Source of the DNA: an uncultured Eubacterium sp.
GTDB lineage: Bacteria > Bacillota > Clostridia > Peptostreptococcales > Anaerovoracaceae
Direction: 5' to 3'
Length of the DNA: 16,251 nucleotides
Assembly: GCA_902495595.1 (NCBI GenBank)
Contig: CABUXV010000038.1
Coordinates: 1 to 16,251 of the forward strand
Part shown: in pieces, positions 1 through 5,896 of the stretch
How positions within the stretch are numbered: the first letter of the stretch is position 1
How the letters are laid out: each line of letters starts with the position of its first letter
Notes under the pieces: model-generated
Seen by the model: the letters and a program-made list of their open reading frames with translations, nothing else
Databases searched by the model: none
What the model was told of the DNA's origin: nothing
Translations under genes and position numbers: made by a program

Positions 1-27
1 TATAGTGATGTCAAGAGGTGAACATAA

Positions 28-792
28 ATGAGTTATTCAGAGCTTGTAAATGAATTGAAATTGGAGGGGCGCTTAATCGGCGTGACAAGGGTAGATTCAA
101 AGGATGAAAACATTGATGATATATTCGGATGTGTGTATAAAGCGATGAAAAAAGTTCTTGAAGGCAGAAGCCTTGTATTGAAATCTGGTTCGTGTAGCTG
201 CGGAGGGTTTGATCACAACAGCGGACTTAATGATGAAAGACCTTCGATTCCCGGTGGATTTGGAGTGTTTCTTTCTCATGGCTCATCTCAGATGTGGACG
301 CCTCCCGGTGAAAAGTTTAAGTGCAGCCCTGAAATTGCAGAAGCTATGTTTGATATGCTGCCCAAAGATGTAATGGATGGATTTGACGCTATAAAATTTG
401 AACCCTACAGGGAAGGAATGGAAGCTGATGTAGTAGTTGCATTCGTTAATCCTGACCAGCTTTCGGCGATGATCGTTCTTCATGGATACAACAAAGCTTT
501 ATATGATTCAGCAATGGCGACAACGGTATCGGGATGCGCTTCAATGCTGAGAATTCCTTTCGCGGAGATGAAGAAGAAAGAGCCGAGAGCCGTGATAACA
601 GGAACGGATTTAGCCCAGAGATATTTTATGGAAGAAGATTTGCTCGCTATATCCATAGCAGGATGGGAATTTGAGAATATACTTCAGATTACGGGAGAAT
701 GTTATTTCCATTCACCTGTATTTAAGAAAATAAGAGAAAGAATTCATAAAGATGAAGCCGAAAAAGAAAAGAAATATTCAATACTGGCTTGA
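28..792 (+). CDS. DUF169 family protein
   Basis: This 254-residue protein resembles the DUF169 family (COG2043), which has no settled biochemical function. The family-like parts are a Cys/Gly segment at about residues 54-67 (SCSCGGFDHNSGL), the aromatic/proline stretch near the middle, the segment 'ADVVVAFVNPDQLSAMIVLHGYN' region around residues 133-154, and the 'TVSGCASM' segment near residue 166. There is no signal peptide or transmembrane helix, so it should be cytoplasmic. The ATG at 28 follows a good AGAGGTGAA ribosome binding site. The C-terminal tail is rich in Lys and Glu. It stands alone: the following 530 bases have no gene, and the next genes run the other way. A short hairpin (786-791 with 805-810) spans the stop codon. 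The cysteines could bind a metal or cluster, but that is only a guess. Confidence 0.75.
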   Translation: MSYSELVNELKLEGRLIGVTRVDSKDENIDDIFGCVYKAMKKVLEGRSLVLKSGSCSCGGFDHNSGLNDERPSIPGGFGVFLSHGSSQMWTPPGEKFKCSPEIAEAMFDMLPKDVMDGFDAIKFEPYREGMEADVVVAFVNPDQLSAMIVLHGYNKALYDSAMATTVSGCASMLRIPFAEMKKKEPRAVITGTDLAQRYFMEEDLLAISIAGWEFENILQITGECYFHSPVFKKIRERIHKDEAEKEKKYSILA

Positions 793-825
793 AAGGTCGC
801 TAATCAAGCCGTGAAGCGAAGCAAA

Positions 826-868
826 TTCTGAAAAATAGCTGCAAAACAATAGGATTTTCAGAAAAATA
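826..868. repeat. Imperfect palindrome, copy 1 of a direct repeat pair
   Basis: TTCTGAAAA (826-834) pairs perfectly with TTTTCAGAA (855-863) around a 20-base loop. The whole block, including the loop with its AAAACAA run, resembles the block at 1022-1065 in the same orientation. No T-run follows on either strand, so it is not a standard terminator. Confidence 0.55.
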
Positions 869-957
869 AATGTTATGTAAACTTGTGACGGAAAATAACA
901 ACAAAATAGTTTGATAAAAACATTATATATCAGCATATAAGTTGTAAAATAGCCTGA

Positions 958-1023
958 TAAATATCGCCAGACAGAAAATATTTGAGAAAAATATCTTTTG
1001 TCTGGCGATATTTAGATTTTTTT
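958..1023 (+). terminator. Strong intrinsic terminator downstream of the DUF169 gene
   Basis: A perfect 16-bp stem (958-973 with 999-1014, core ATCGCCAGACA) continues inward through a G-T pair and one mismatch to a short loop at 984-988. A run of seven T (1017-1023) follows, which fits rightward termination. It lies about 165 bases after the DUF169 stop codon, so it may end that transcript or a short untranslated RNA made from 793-957. Confidence 0.75.
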
Positions 1024-1065
1024 CTGAAAACAAGCTCATAAAACAAGAGTTTTTCAGAAAAAATT
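1017..1065. repeat. Imperfect palindrome, copy 2 of a direct repeat pair
   Basis: TTTTTTCTGAAAA (1018-1030) pairs with TTTTCAGAAAAAA (1051-1063). The block from 1022 aligns in the same orientation with the block at 826-868, sharing TTCTGAAAA, the AAAACAA loop run and TTTTCAGAAAAA with few differences. Its left arm is also the T-run of the terminator at 958-1023. Confidence 0.55.
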
Positions 1066-1108
1066 AGTTTACATAATAATATGGGCTTTAGGAATAATGC
1101 AGGGTTTG

Positions 1109-1288
1109 TATTAAATCCATATATTTAAGATATGCTCTATATTTATGTGTTTAACTCATAGCCTTAAACTTTAGCGTTGAATTTTTGCATTAATCTGCGC
1201 GTTCAATTTTATCCGTTTAATTTATTTCCTTAAATTAACCCTCGGCTGACAGCGTTCAATTCACATCTTTTAATTTACGGTATTAAAT
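1109..1288. repeat. Degenerate tandem array with a 13-14 bp period
   Basis: An eight-base core close to GTTYAATT or its relative CTTAAATT recurs at starts 1109, 1122, 1149, 1163, 1176, 1189, 1201, 1215, 1229, 1254, 1268 and 1281. Steps are 12-14 bases except two double steps (27 and 25), each hiding one decayed unit. Examples are GTTTAACT (1149), GTTGAATT (1176), GTTCAATT (1201 and 1254) and GTTTAATT (1215). The period is not a multiple of three and there is no matching open frame. The spacers are too short and the units too variable for a CRISPR. Confidence 0.55.
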
Positions 1289-1323
1289 CACACTGGCAGC
1301 CAAATGGTTCTTCTCATATCATG

Positions 1324-1758
1324 TTAGTGGCAGCTGTGTCCGCCGCCGCATCCGTGATGACTGCTGCTGCCGCATTGATGATTGCTGTCTTCATGGCTAT
1401 GGCAGTTGTGCTGATGGTCATCGCCGTGGTGATTGCATTTTACATCCGGATTATACTGTAAATTATCGCCGAGTAAAGCTTCTACAGCTTCATCTGCGCT
1501 TCCGCAAACTCCTCCGTATAATTTGATGCCGGCTTCTGCAAGAGCCGTCTGAGCTCCTCCTCCAATGCCTCCGCATATCAGTATATCAATATTGTGATTT
1601 GCCAAAAGGGTTGCCAGTGCTCCGTGGCCGCTGTTTCCGGAATCGACGATTTCTGTATTTGTTATTTCTCCATCTGAAATATTGTAAACTTTAAACTGTT
1701 TTGTGTGTCCGAAATGCTGAAAAATCTCACCGTTTTCATAAGTAACCGCAATATTCAT
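1324..1758 (-). CDS. NifX/FeMo-cofactor-domain protein with His/Cys-rich tail
   Basis: This 144-residue protein begins MNIAVTYENG, the usual start of the dinitrogenase iron-molybdenum cofactor family (NifX/NifB C-terminal-like, PF02579). The domain fills about residues 1-95 (IFQHFGHTKQFKVYNI; ILICGGIGGGAQTALAEAGI) and would bind a metal or Fe-S cofactor. The last 40 or so residues are mostly His, Cys, Gly and Ser, with clusters such as HHGDDHQHNCHSH and SHHGCGGGHSCH, suggesting metal binding or storage. The frame is open further upstream, but ATG 1758 has a clear AGGAGAT site and matches the family start. It begins two bases after the DUF134 stop, so the two are probably translationally coupled. 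Such proteins are common in anaerobes lacking nitrogenase; nothing here implies nitrogen fixation. Confidence 0.85.
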   Translation of the reverse strand: MNIAVTYENGEIFQHFGHTKQFKVYNISDGEITNTEIVDSGNSGHGALATLLANHNIDILICGGIGGGAQTALAEAGIKLYGGVCGSADEAVEALLGDNLQYNPDVKCNHHGDDHQHNCHSHEDSNHQCGSSSHHGCGGGHSCH

Positions 1759-1760
1759 GT

Positions 1761-2168
1761 TTATATCTCCTTTTTTTGTGGATAATCGTTGCCTCTTACG
1801 CATTGACTTCTGTGATGTTTGCATCCGCCGCACCTGCATTGACTTTCTTTTCCGTCGCACAGAGTGTAATCCCCTCCCTGTATCTGCAAAGGTTTGCCGT
1901 CTACAATAGCCAGCGCTATTTTGTGTCTGGCATTGTTGTATATCTGTTGTACCGTAGTTCTCGCTACGTTCATATAACTGCTGCATTCTTCCTGCGAAAA
2001 TCCTTCTTTGTCGATGAGACGCAGGGTCTCGTATTCATCGACAGTCATGGTTATCGTATTGCCTGGAGTATCTCCGCAGTTTTTGTCAGAGCAGACTTTG
2101 CCTGACGGAACAAAGCCTGTAAATTTGGGGAGGCAGCATACTTTTCTGCATTTTCTGGGTCTGGGCAT
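1761..2168 (-). CDS. DUF134 family predicted DNA-binding protein
   Basis: This 135-residue protein starts MPRPRKCRKVCCLPK, the signature of DUF134 (COG1342), a predicted DNA-binding family with a sigma-70 region-4-like helix-turn-helix. The helix-turn-helix spans about residues 45-85 (TVDEYETLRLIDKEGFSQEE, then YMNVARTTVQQIYNNARHKI). Two cysteine groups flank it: CRKVCC near the N-terminus and a C-terminal set (LCDGKESQCRCGGCKHHRSQC) that could hold a metal or Fe-S cluster. It is the first gene of a two-gene leftward operon with the NifX-type protein, a common pairing in anaerobes. It has a GGAGAT ribosome site seven bases from its ATG. I infer a metal- or redox-sensing regulator that may control its own operon. 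Confidence 0.85.
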   Translation of the reverse strand: MPRPRKCRKVCCLPKFTGFVPSGKVCSDKNCGDTPGNTITMTVDEYETLRLIDKEGFSQEECSSYMNVARTTVQQIYNNARHKIALAIVDGKPLQIQGGDYTLCDGKESQCRCGGCKHHRSQCVRGNDYPQKKEI

Positions 2169-2209
2169 AAGATTATCTCCAACTTGTAAAATATAACTTA
2201 TTAAAGATT

Positions 2210-2238
2210 ATAATACACAGGTTTATGACATATGTCAA
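2210..2238 (-). promoter_or_regulatory. Promoter and palindromic operator candidate for the DUF134 operon
   Basis: Reading leftward, a perfect TTGACA -35 box (2233-2238) is followed after 17 bases by TATTAT (2210-2215); TATAAT also occurs, three bases further on. The -35 box is embedded in a perfect 12-bp palindrome, TGACATATGTCA (2226-2237), a layout typical of a repressor or CRP/FNR-type site. The DUF134 product itself or a redox regulator are candidates; the sequence does not decide. Confidence 0.6.
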
Positions 2239-2284
2239 TAACTCCGAAGAAACAATCATAAATGATTTTTAAACAAAAGAATTC

Positions 2285-2313
2285 TTGCAGATACTACGGG
2301 GCGCGTGTAAAAT
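2285..2313 (+). promoter_or_regulatory. Weak promoter candidate for the DUF445 gene
   Basis: TTGCAG (2285-2290) and TAAAAT (2308-2313) are separated by 17 bases, placing a start about 30 bases before the DUF445 ATG. Both boxes deviate from consensus, so this is only a candidate. Confidence 0.3.
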
Positions 2314-2351
2314 GTTACTGGAAAATAACCAGGGAAAGGGAAGAACTACAG

Positions 2352-3260
2352 ATGAATTTTACTATAGCAGCAGGACCTCTCATAGGCGCGGTAATAGGAT
2401 ATTTTACAAATTATTTGGCTGTCAAGATGATTTTCAGACCGAGACAGGAGATAAAACTTTTCGGGAAAAGACTTCCCTTTACTCCGGGAGTAATACCCAA
2501 AGGAAAATCACGGCTTGCAAAGAGTATGGGAACAACCATAGCGGATACATTGCTGACAAAAGAAGATATAGGAAAACATTTGCTTTCTGAAAATATGAAA
2601 GATGCCGCAGCAGACAAAGCTTTGAAAATAGCAGAAGCTGATATTAAGGATGGAATTCTTCAGATTACCGGCATGGAGTCGAAAGCTTACGAAGAAAAGA
2701 GGGAGATTTTGTGCGATAGTATCAGCGGACAAATATGCGATGCAGTCGCAGCCATGCCTATCAGGGAAAAGGTAGAAGAGTCCATGAAAAAGGGGATAGA
2801 CGAAAAACTGGCAGAACTTAAACAGGACGGAATGATGGGAAGTGTGATATCTATGATGGTAAATGACGAAATGATAGACTCTATCGTAGAACCTATAAGC
2901 GGTAAAATATGCAGCCACATTGATAAACACGGCATGGATTACATACGTCCTGCCGTCGATGAAAAAATTGGCGAAATGGAAAATTTTTCAGCAGCGGATA
3001 TGCTGTCGGCAATGAACGTGGGCAGGGAGGAATTTAAAGAACATATTAAAAGCATTTATCATAAAGTAATAGAGACGAATATGGATACGATTATGAATAA
3101 TGTAAACTTAGCGTCTCTGATAGAAGAGAAAATCAATGGGATGGACGTGATACAGCTCGAAGATATGGTAATGTCAGTTATGAGAAAAGAGCTGAATACC
3201 ATAGTAAATTTGGGAGCGCTCATAGGATTTATAATAGGTATGCTCAATATTTTTATATAA
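2352..3260 (+). CDS. DUF445 family membrane protein
   Basis: This 302-residue protein matches DUF445 (COG4399, YheB-like), found in many Firmicutes but with no firmly known biochemical role. An N-terminal membrane segment (about residues 3-26) contains the hallmark GYFTNYLAVKMIFRPR, soon followed by PFTPGVIPKGKSRLAKSMG. The long middle is helical and charged, and a C-terminal hydrophobic segment (about residues 283-302, LGALIGFIIGMLNIFI) ends the protein. That gives a hairpin-like layout with both ends in the membrane and a large soluble middle. The frame is open for 30 codons before this ATG, but those codons are unlike the family, and GGGAAG lies upstream of ATG 2352. It appears to be a single-gene unit between the divergent DUF134 operon and the thiamine cluster. 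No obvious terminator follows it. Confidence 0.85.
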   Translation: MNFTIAAGPLIGAVIGYFTNYLAVKMIFRPRQEIKLFGKRLPFTPGVIPKGKSRLAKSMGTTIADTLLTKEDIGKHLLSENMKDAAADKALKIAEADIKDGILQITGMESKAYEEKREILCDSISGQICDAVAAMPIREKVEESMKKGIDEKLAELKQDGMMGSVISMMVNDEMIDSIVEPISGKICSHIDKHGMDYIRPAVDEKIGEMENFSAADMLSAMNVGREEFKEHIKSIYHKVIETNMDTIMNNVNLASLIEEKINGMDVIQLEDMVMSVMRKELNTIVNLGALIGFIIGMLNIFI

Positions 3261-3328
3261 GTACGTGGAAGTGTATTTTCTCATATAAAACCATAAAAAT
3301 ATGTTTAACAGGAAATTTATTCTTTTGC

Positions 3329-3356
3329 TTGCATAATTATGTGGCAGATGTATAAT
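3329..3356 (+). promoter_or_regulatory. Promoter of the thiamine salvage operon
   Basis: TTGCAT (3329-3334) and a perfect TATAAT (3351-3356) are separated by 16 bases. This places the transcription start near 3363, just before the TPP riboswitch. Confidence 0.6.
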
Positions 3357-3371
3357 AAATGTAACGATATT

Positions 3372-3476
3372 AATTAAAACAGGGGAGCTTGCAGGAAGCA
3401 GGCTGAGAGTAGGTTAGTCCACCTAGACCCGTAACCTGATTTGGATAATGCCAACGTAGGGACATATGTTTTTTAA
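3372..3476 (+). ncRNA. TPP riboswitch (THI element)
   Basis: The conserved blocks of the thiamine pyrophosphate aptamer occur in order: GGGGAGC (3382-3388), CTGAGA (3403-3408), ACCCGTAACCTGAT ending at 3440, GGATAATGCC (3443-3452) and CGTAGGGA ending at 3462. The closing helix P1 can form between AAAACA just before the first block and TGTTTT at 3467-3472. It should reduce expression of the downstream thi genes when TPP is abundant, most likely through the terminator at 3488-3520. Confidence 0.95.
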
Positions 3477-3487
3477 ACTGTAAGTTT

Positions 3488-3520
3488 AGCGGATATGCCG
3501 GCGTGGTGTATCCGCTTTTT
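3488..3520 (+). terminator. Expression-platform terminator of the TPP riboswitch
   Basis: AGCGGATA (3488-3495) pairs with TATCCGCT (3509-3516), followed by a T-run. A competing pairing is visible: aptamer bases GGATAATGCC (3443-3452) can pair with GGCGT (3500-3504) plus TATCC (3509-3513). That would act as antiterminator when TPP is absent. The alternative pairing is my inference from base complementarity. Confidence 0.8.
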
Positions 3521-3586
3521 GGTTTTGCGGGATGAGTGAGGGACGCGGCTGAAATTATATATCCCCGGGATGATAAGGAGGCAAAA

Positions 3587-4408
3587 ATGCTTGGAGATTT
3601 TATTGAAAATGTTAGAAGAAATGTACCGCTTGTTCATAATATAACAAATTATGTGACCGTAAACGATGTTGCAAATGTTGTTCTTGCATGCGGAGCAAGT
3701 CCCATAATGTCAGATGAACCGGATGATGTAGAGGACATAACATCTATTTGCGGAGGTTTGAATATAAATATCGGTACACTGAACAAGAGAAGTATAGAGA
3801 GTATGTTCATCGCAGGAAATAAAGCAAAAGAGCTGGGACATGTTATTTTGCTTGACCCTGTAGGAGCAGGCGCCAGCAAACTGCGTACGGATACCGCCGT
3901 AAAAATTATGGAAGAAATCAGCCCATCGGTCATAAGAGGAAATATTTCGGAGATAAAAACCTTAGCCTTAGGCAGCGGAACAACTAAAGGAGTTGATGCG
4001 GATATTGCAGATGCGGTAACAGAAGAAACTTTGGATGAAGCCGTGGATTTTGTAAAGACATTTTCCGAAAAAACAGGAAGTATAATTGCTGTAACAGGCG
4101 CTGTAGATTTGGTAGGCGATAGCAGTACTTGCTATGTAATAAGAAACGGAAGAGCGGAAATGGGAAAAATTACAGGTACAGGATGTCAGCTTTCTGCGAT
4201 GATGACAGCATTTGTGACAGCTAATCCAAAAAACGCACTTGAAGGGGCGGCATCAGCTGTATGCGCCATGGGACTTGCCGGAGAGCTGGGCTGGAAAGCA
4301 ATGAAAGATGGAGAGGGAAATTCGACTTACAGAAACCGTATTATAGACGCTATTTACAATATGGATGGAAAAATTTTAGATGAAGGAGCAAAATATGAAA
4401 TTAGATAA
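3587..4408 (+). CDS. thiM: Hydroxyethylthiazole kinase
   Basis: ThiM phosphorylates 4-methyl-5-(2-hydroxyethyl)thiazole with ATP, salvaging the thiazole half of thiamine. At 273 residues it has normal family length. Landmarks are the substrate-binding start VPLVHNITNYVTVNDVAN (about 13-30), GASPIMSDEPDDVEDI (36-51), LLDPVGAGASKLR (88-100) and the ribokinase-like GTGCQLSAM with the expected catalytic cysteine at residue 200. ATG 3587 has a strong AAGGAGG site six bases upstream; a GTG 51 bases earlier in the same frame has none and adds a non-homologous leader. It is the first gene after the TPP riboswitch, and its end overlaps thiE by 14 bases, indicating translational coupling. Confidence 0.95.
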   Translation: MLGDFIENVRRNVPLVHNITNYVTVNDVANVVLACGASPIMSDEPDDVEDITSICGGLNINIGTLNKRSIESMFIAGNKAKELGHVILLDPVGAGASKLRTDTAVKIMEEISPSVIRGNISEIKTLALGSGTTKGVDADIADAVTEETLDEAVDFVKTFSEKTGSIIAVTGAVDLVGDSSTCYVIRNGRAEMGKITGTGCQLSAMMTAFVTANPKNALEGAASAVCAMGLAGELGWKAMKDGEGNSTYRNRIIDAIYNMDGKILDEGAKYEIR

Positions 4409-5039
4409 GAAAAATCTGCTTCTTTATGCTGTTACAGACAGAAGCTGGCTGGGAGATTCGTCTCTTTATGAACAGGTTGAAAGCGCGTTAAAAGGCGGCG
4501 CAACCTTTGTTCAGCTCAGGGAAAAAAATCTGGAAGAAGAGCTGTTTCTTAAAGAAGCTGAGGAAATAAAAGAATTGTGTCAAAAATACAAGGTTCCCTT
4601 TGTAATAAACGATAATGTTGATATAGCCATAAAAATGGATGCAGACGGAGTTCACGTAGGGCAGAGCGATATGGAAGCCAAAGATGTGAGAGCAAAACTG
4701 GGAGAAAATAAGATCATCGGAGTTTCCGCGCAGACTGTAGAGCAGGCATTGCTGGCAGAAAAGCAGGGAGCAGATTATCTGGGAGTGGGAGCCGTATTCA
4801 AAACAGGTTCAAAATACGATGCGGAAGACGTTTCTCACGACACTCTTAAAAAAATCTGTGAAGCGGTGAATATCCCTGTAATTGCCATAGGCGGCATAAG
4901 CAGAGAAAATGTAGCTTTGCTGTCGGGAAGCGGAATATGCGGAATCGCGGTAATAAGCGCGATATTCGGGCAGGAGGATATTGAAGCAGCAGCCGGAGAA
5001 CTTAAAGTCCTAACTGAAAAGATGATAACAGAAGCATAG
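4395..5039 (+). CDS. thiE: Thiamine-phosphate synthase
   Basis: ThiE joins hydroxymethylpyrimidine diphosphate and thiazole phosphate to give thiamine monophosphate. The 214-residue TIM-barrel protein shows every family landmark: FVQLREK (38-44), FVINDNVDIA (69-78), DGVHVGQSD (84-92), IGVSAQT (108-114), GVGAVFKTGSK (130-140, the family usually has T/S-x-T-K here) and PVIAIGGI (161-168). The start at 4395 is preceded by GAAGGAG; an in-frame ATG at 4380 lies inside that region and lacks its own site. The gene overlaps the end of thiM. About 90 bases follow before the HAD gene, without a clear terminator. Confidence 0.95.
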   Translation: MKLDKKNLLLYAVTDRSWLGDSSLYEQVESALKGGATFVQLREKNLEEELFLKEAEEIKELCQKYKVPFVINDNVDIAIKMDADGVHVGQSDMEAKDVRAKLGENKIIGVSAQTVEQALLAEKQGADYLGVGAVFKTGSKYDAEDVSHDTLKKICEAVNIPVIAIGGISRENVALLSGSGICGIAVISAIFGQEDIEAAAGELKVLTEKMITEA

Positions 5040-5135
5040 AAAACACGTTTTTTAGATATTGATTCAGCAGCTAGATTTTATAAATCCCGGGAAAGGATAT
5101 TTCCTGTTTGATAATAGAATACAAAGGTGATGAGA

Positions 5136-5795
5136 ATGATAAAAGGAGCGATTTTTGACGTAGACGGTACGATTCTTGATTCAATGAAGATTTGGGATGA
5201 AGTGGGACAGCGGTATCTTTCTGACAGAGGGAAAACCGCGGAAAAAAATCTAAATGATATTCTTTTCCCTATGACCATTGAAGAAGGTGCGGAATATATA
5301 AAAAATAAATACCATATATCCGAAGAGCGCGGGCAAATTGCAGAAGGTCTATTGGACATCGTAAAGGATTTTTATTTTCTGGAGGCAGAACCGAAACAGG
5401 GCGCTGTCGAGCTTTTGGACTTGCTTGACAGAAAGGATATTCCTATGACTGTTGCAAGCTCAAGCAACAGGGAGCATATAGAAAGAGCTTTTGAAAGGCT
5501 TGATATAAAAAAATATTTTGTTGAAATATTCACCTGCTCCGAGGTTGGCGCAGGCAAAACAGAACCGTTTATATTTGAACAGGCAGCGAAGATTATGGGC
5601 AGTGAACCTCAGATGACATATGTGTTTGAGGATGGATTTTATGCGGCAGAAACGGCGAAAAATGCGGGATTTAAAGTCGTTGGAATCTACGATGATTCCA
5701 GCAGGGCAGACTGGGAAAACTTAAGAGAAACCGCTGATATTGCGGTAGAGGATTTAAAGGAATTTAATAAAATCTGGGAATACATATCAAAGTGA
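5136..5795 (+). CDS. HAD superfamily phosphatase in the thiamine operon
   Basis: This 219-residue subfamily IA HAD hydrolase has motif I DVDGT (8-12, nucleophile Asp8 and acid/base Asp10), a helical cap (about 15-85), motif II VASSS (106-110), the motif III lysine in GAGKTEP (Lys141) and motif IV VFEDG (163-167). All catalytic residues are intact, so it should remove a phosphate or rearrange one in the cytoplasm. The ATG at 5136 sits six bases after AAAGGTG; an ATG at 5130 and a GTG at 5127 overlap that site. It lies between thiE and thiD under the TPP riboswitch. My inference is thiamine monophosphate phosphatase or clearance of a damaged intermediate. Sequence alone cannot separate it from beta-phosphoglucomutase-like relatives. 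Confidence 0.85.
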   Translation: MIKGAIFDVDGTILDSMKIWDEVGQRYLSDRGKTAEKNLNDILFPMTIEEGAEYIKNKYHISEERGQIAEGLLDIVKDFYFLEAEPKQGAVELLDLLDRKDIPMTVASSSNREHIERAFERLDIKKYFVEIFTCSEVGAGKTEPFIFEQAAKIMGSEPQMTYVFEDGFYAAETAKNAGFKVVGIYDDSSRADWENLRETADIAVEDLKEFNKIWEYISK

Positions 5796-5804
5796 TATTT
5801 ATCC

Positions 5805-5837
5805 GGCGGCAGATTGGGGGCACCACCTTCTGTCGCC
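5805..5837 (+). other. Hairpin between the HAD gene and thiD
   Basis: GGCGGCAGA (5805-5813) pairs with TCTGTCGCC (5829-5837) over nine base pairs including one G-T, closing a 15-base loop. No T-run follows, so it is more likely an RNA-stability or processing element within the operon than a terminator. It starts ten bases after the HAD stop codon. Confidence 0.5.
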
Positions 5838-5896
5838 TAATAAAATTAATGCTAATGTAAAATGCGTAAATGCAGAGACGAAGAAAGGAAATTAAA

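Larger units (their letters stand above)
873..1076. repeat. 10-bp inverted repeat arms about 185 bp apart
   Basis: TTATGTAAAC at 873-882 is the exact reverse complement of GTTTACATAA at 1067-1076. Each arm sits just to the right of one copy of the duplicated palindrome. The arms enclose the strong hairpin at 958-1014. They could be ends of a small non-autonomous element or chance in AT-rich DNA. Confidence 0.4.
793..1323. other. Gene-free, repeat-rich stretch
   Basis: I find no plausible gene on either strand in these 531 bases. The left half (about 800-1080) carries three hairpin-forming blocks and a 10-bp inverted repeat. The right half (about 1109-1288) is a degenerate array of a TTTAAT-like core repeating every 12-14 bases. 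It lies where the rightward DUF169 gene and the leftward NifX-type gene converge, so terminators are expected, but there is far more structure than two terminators need. Sub-features are listed separately. Confidence 0.7.

Noticed and set aside
1109..1288. CRISPR array from regular repeats
   Set aside because: Units are about 14 bases and diverged, spacers are only 4-6 bases, and no cas gene is present.
1324..1986. Longer NifX-type protein starting at 1986
   Set aside because: The extra 76 residues overlap the DUF134 gene in another frame and are unlike the family; ATG 1758 has the ribosome site.
1324..2168. Evidence for nitrogen fixation
   Set aside because: NifX-domain and DUF134 proteins are widespread in non-fixing anaerobes, and no nif structural gene is here.
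3251..3290. Terminator after the DUF445 gene
   Set aside because: The only inverted repeat (TTTTATAT with ATATAAAA) is purely A/T with a 24-base loop and has no T-run.
3536..3586. N-terminal extension of ThiM from GTG 3536
   Set aside because: It lacks a ribosome site and homology, and the ATG at 3587 has AAGGAGG.
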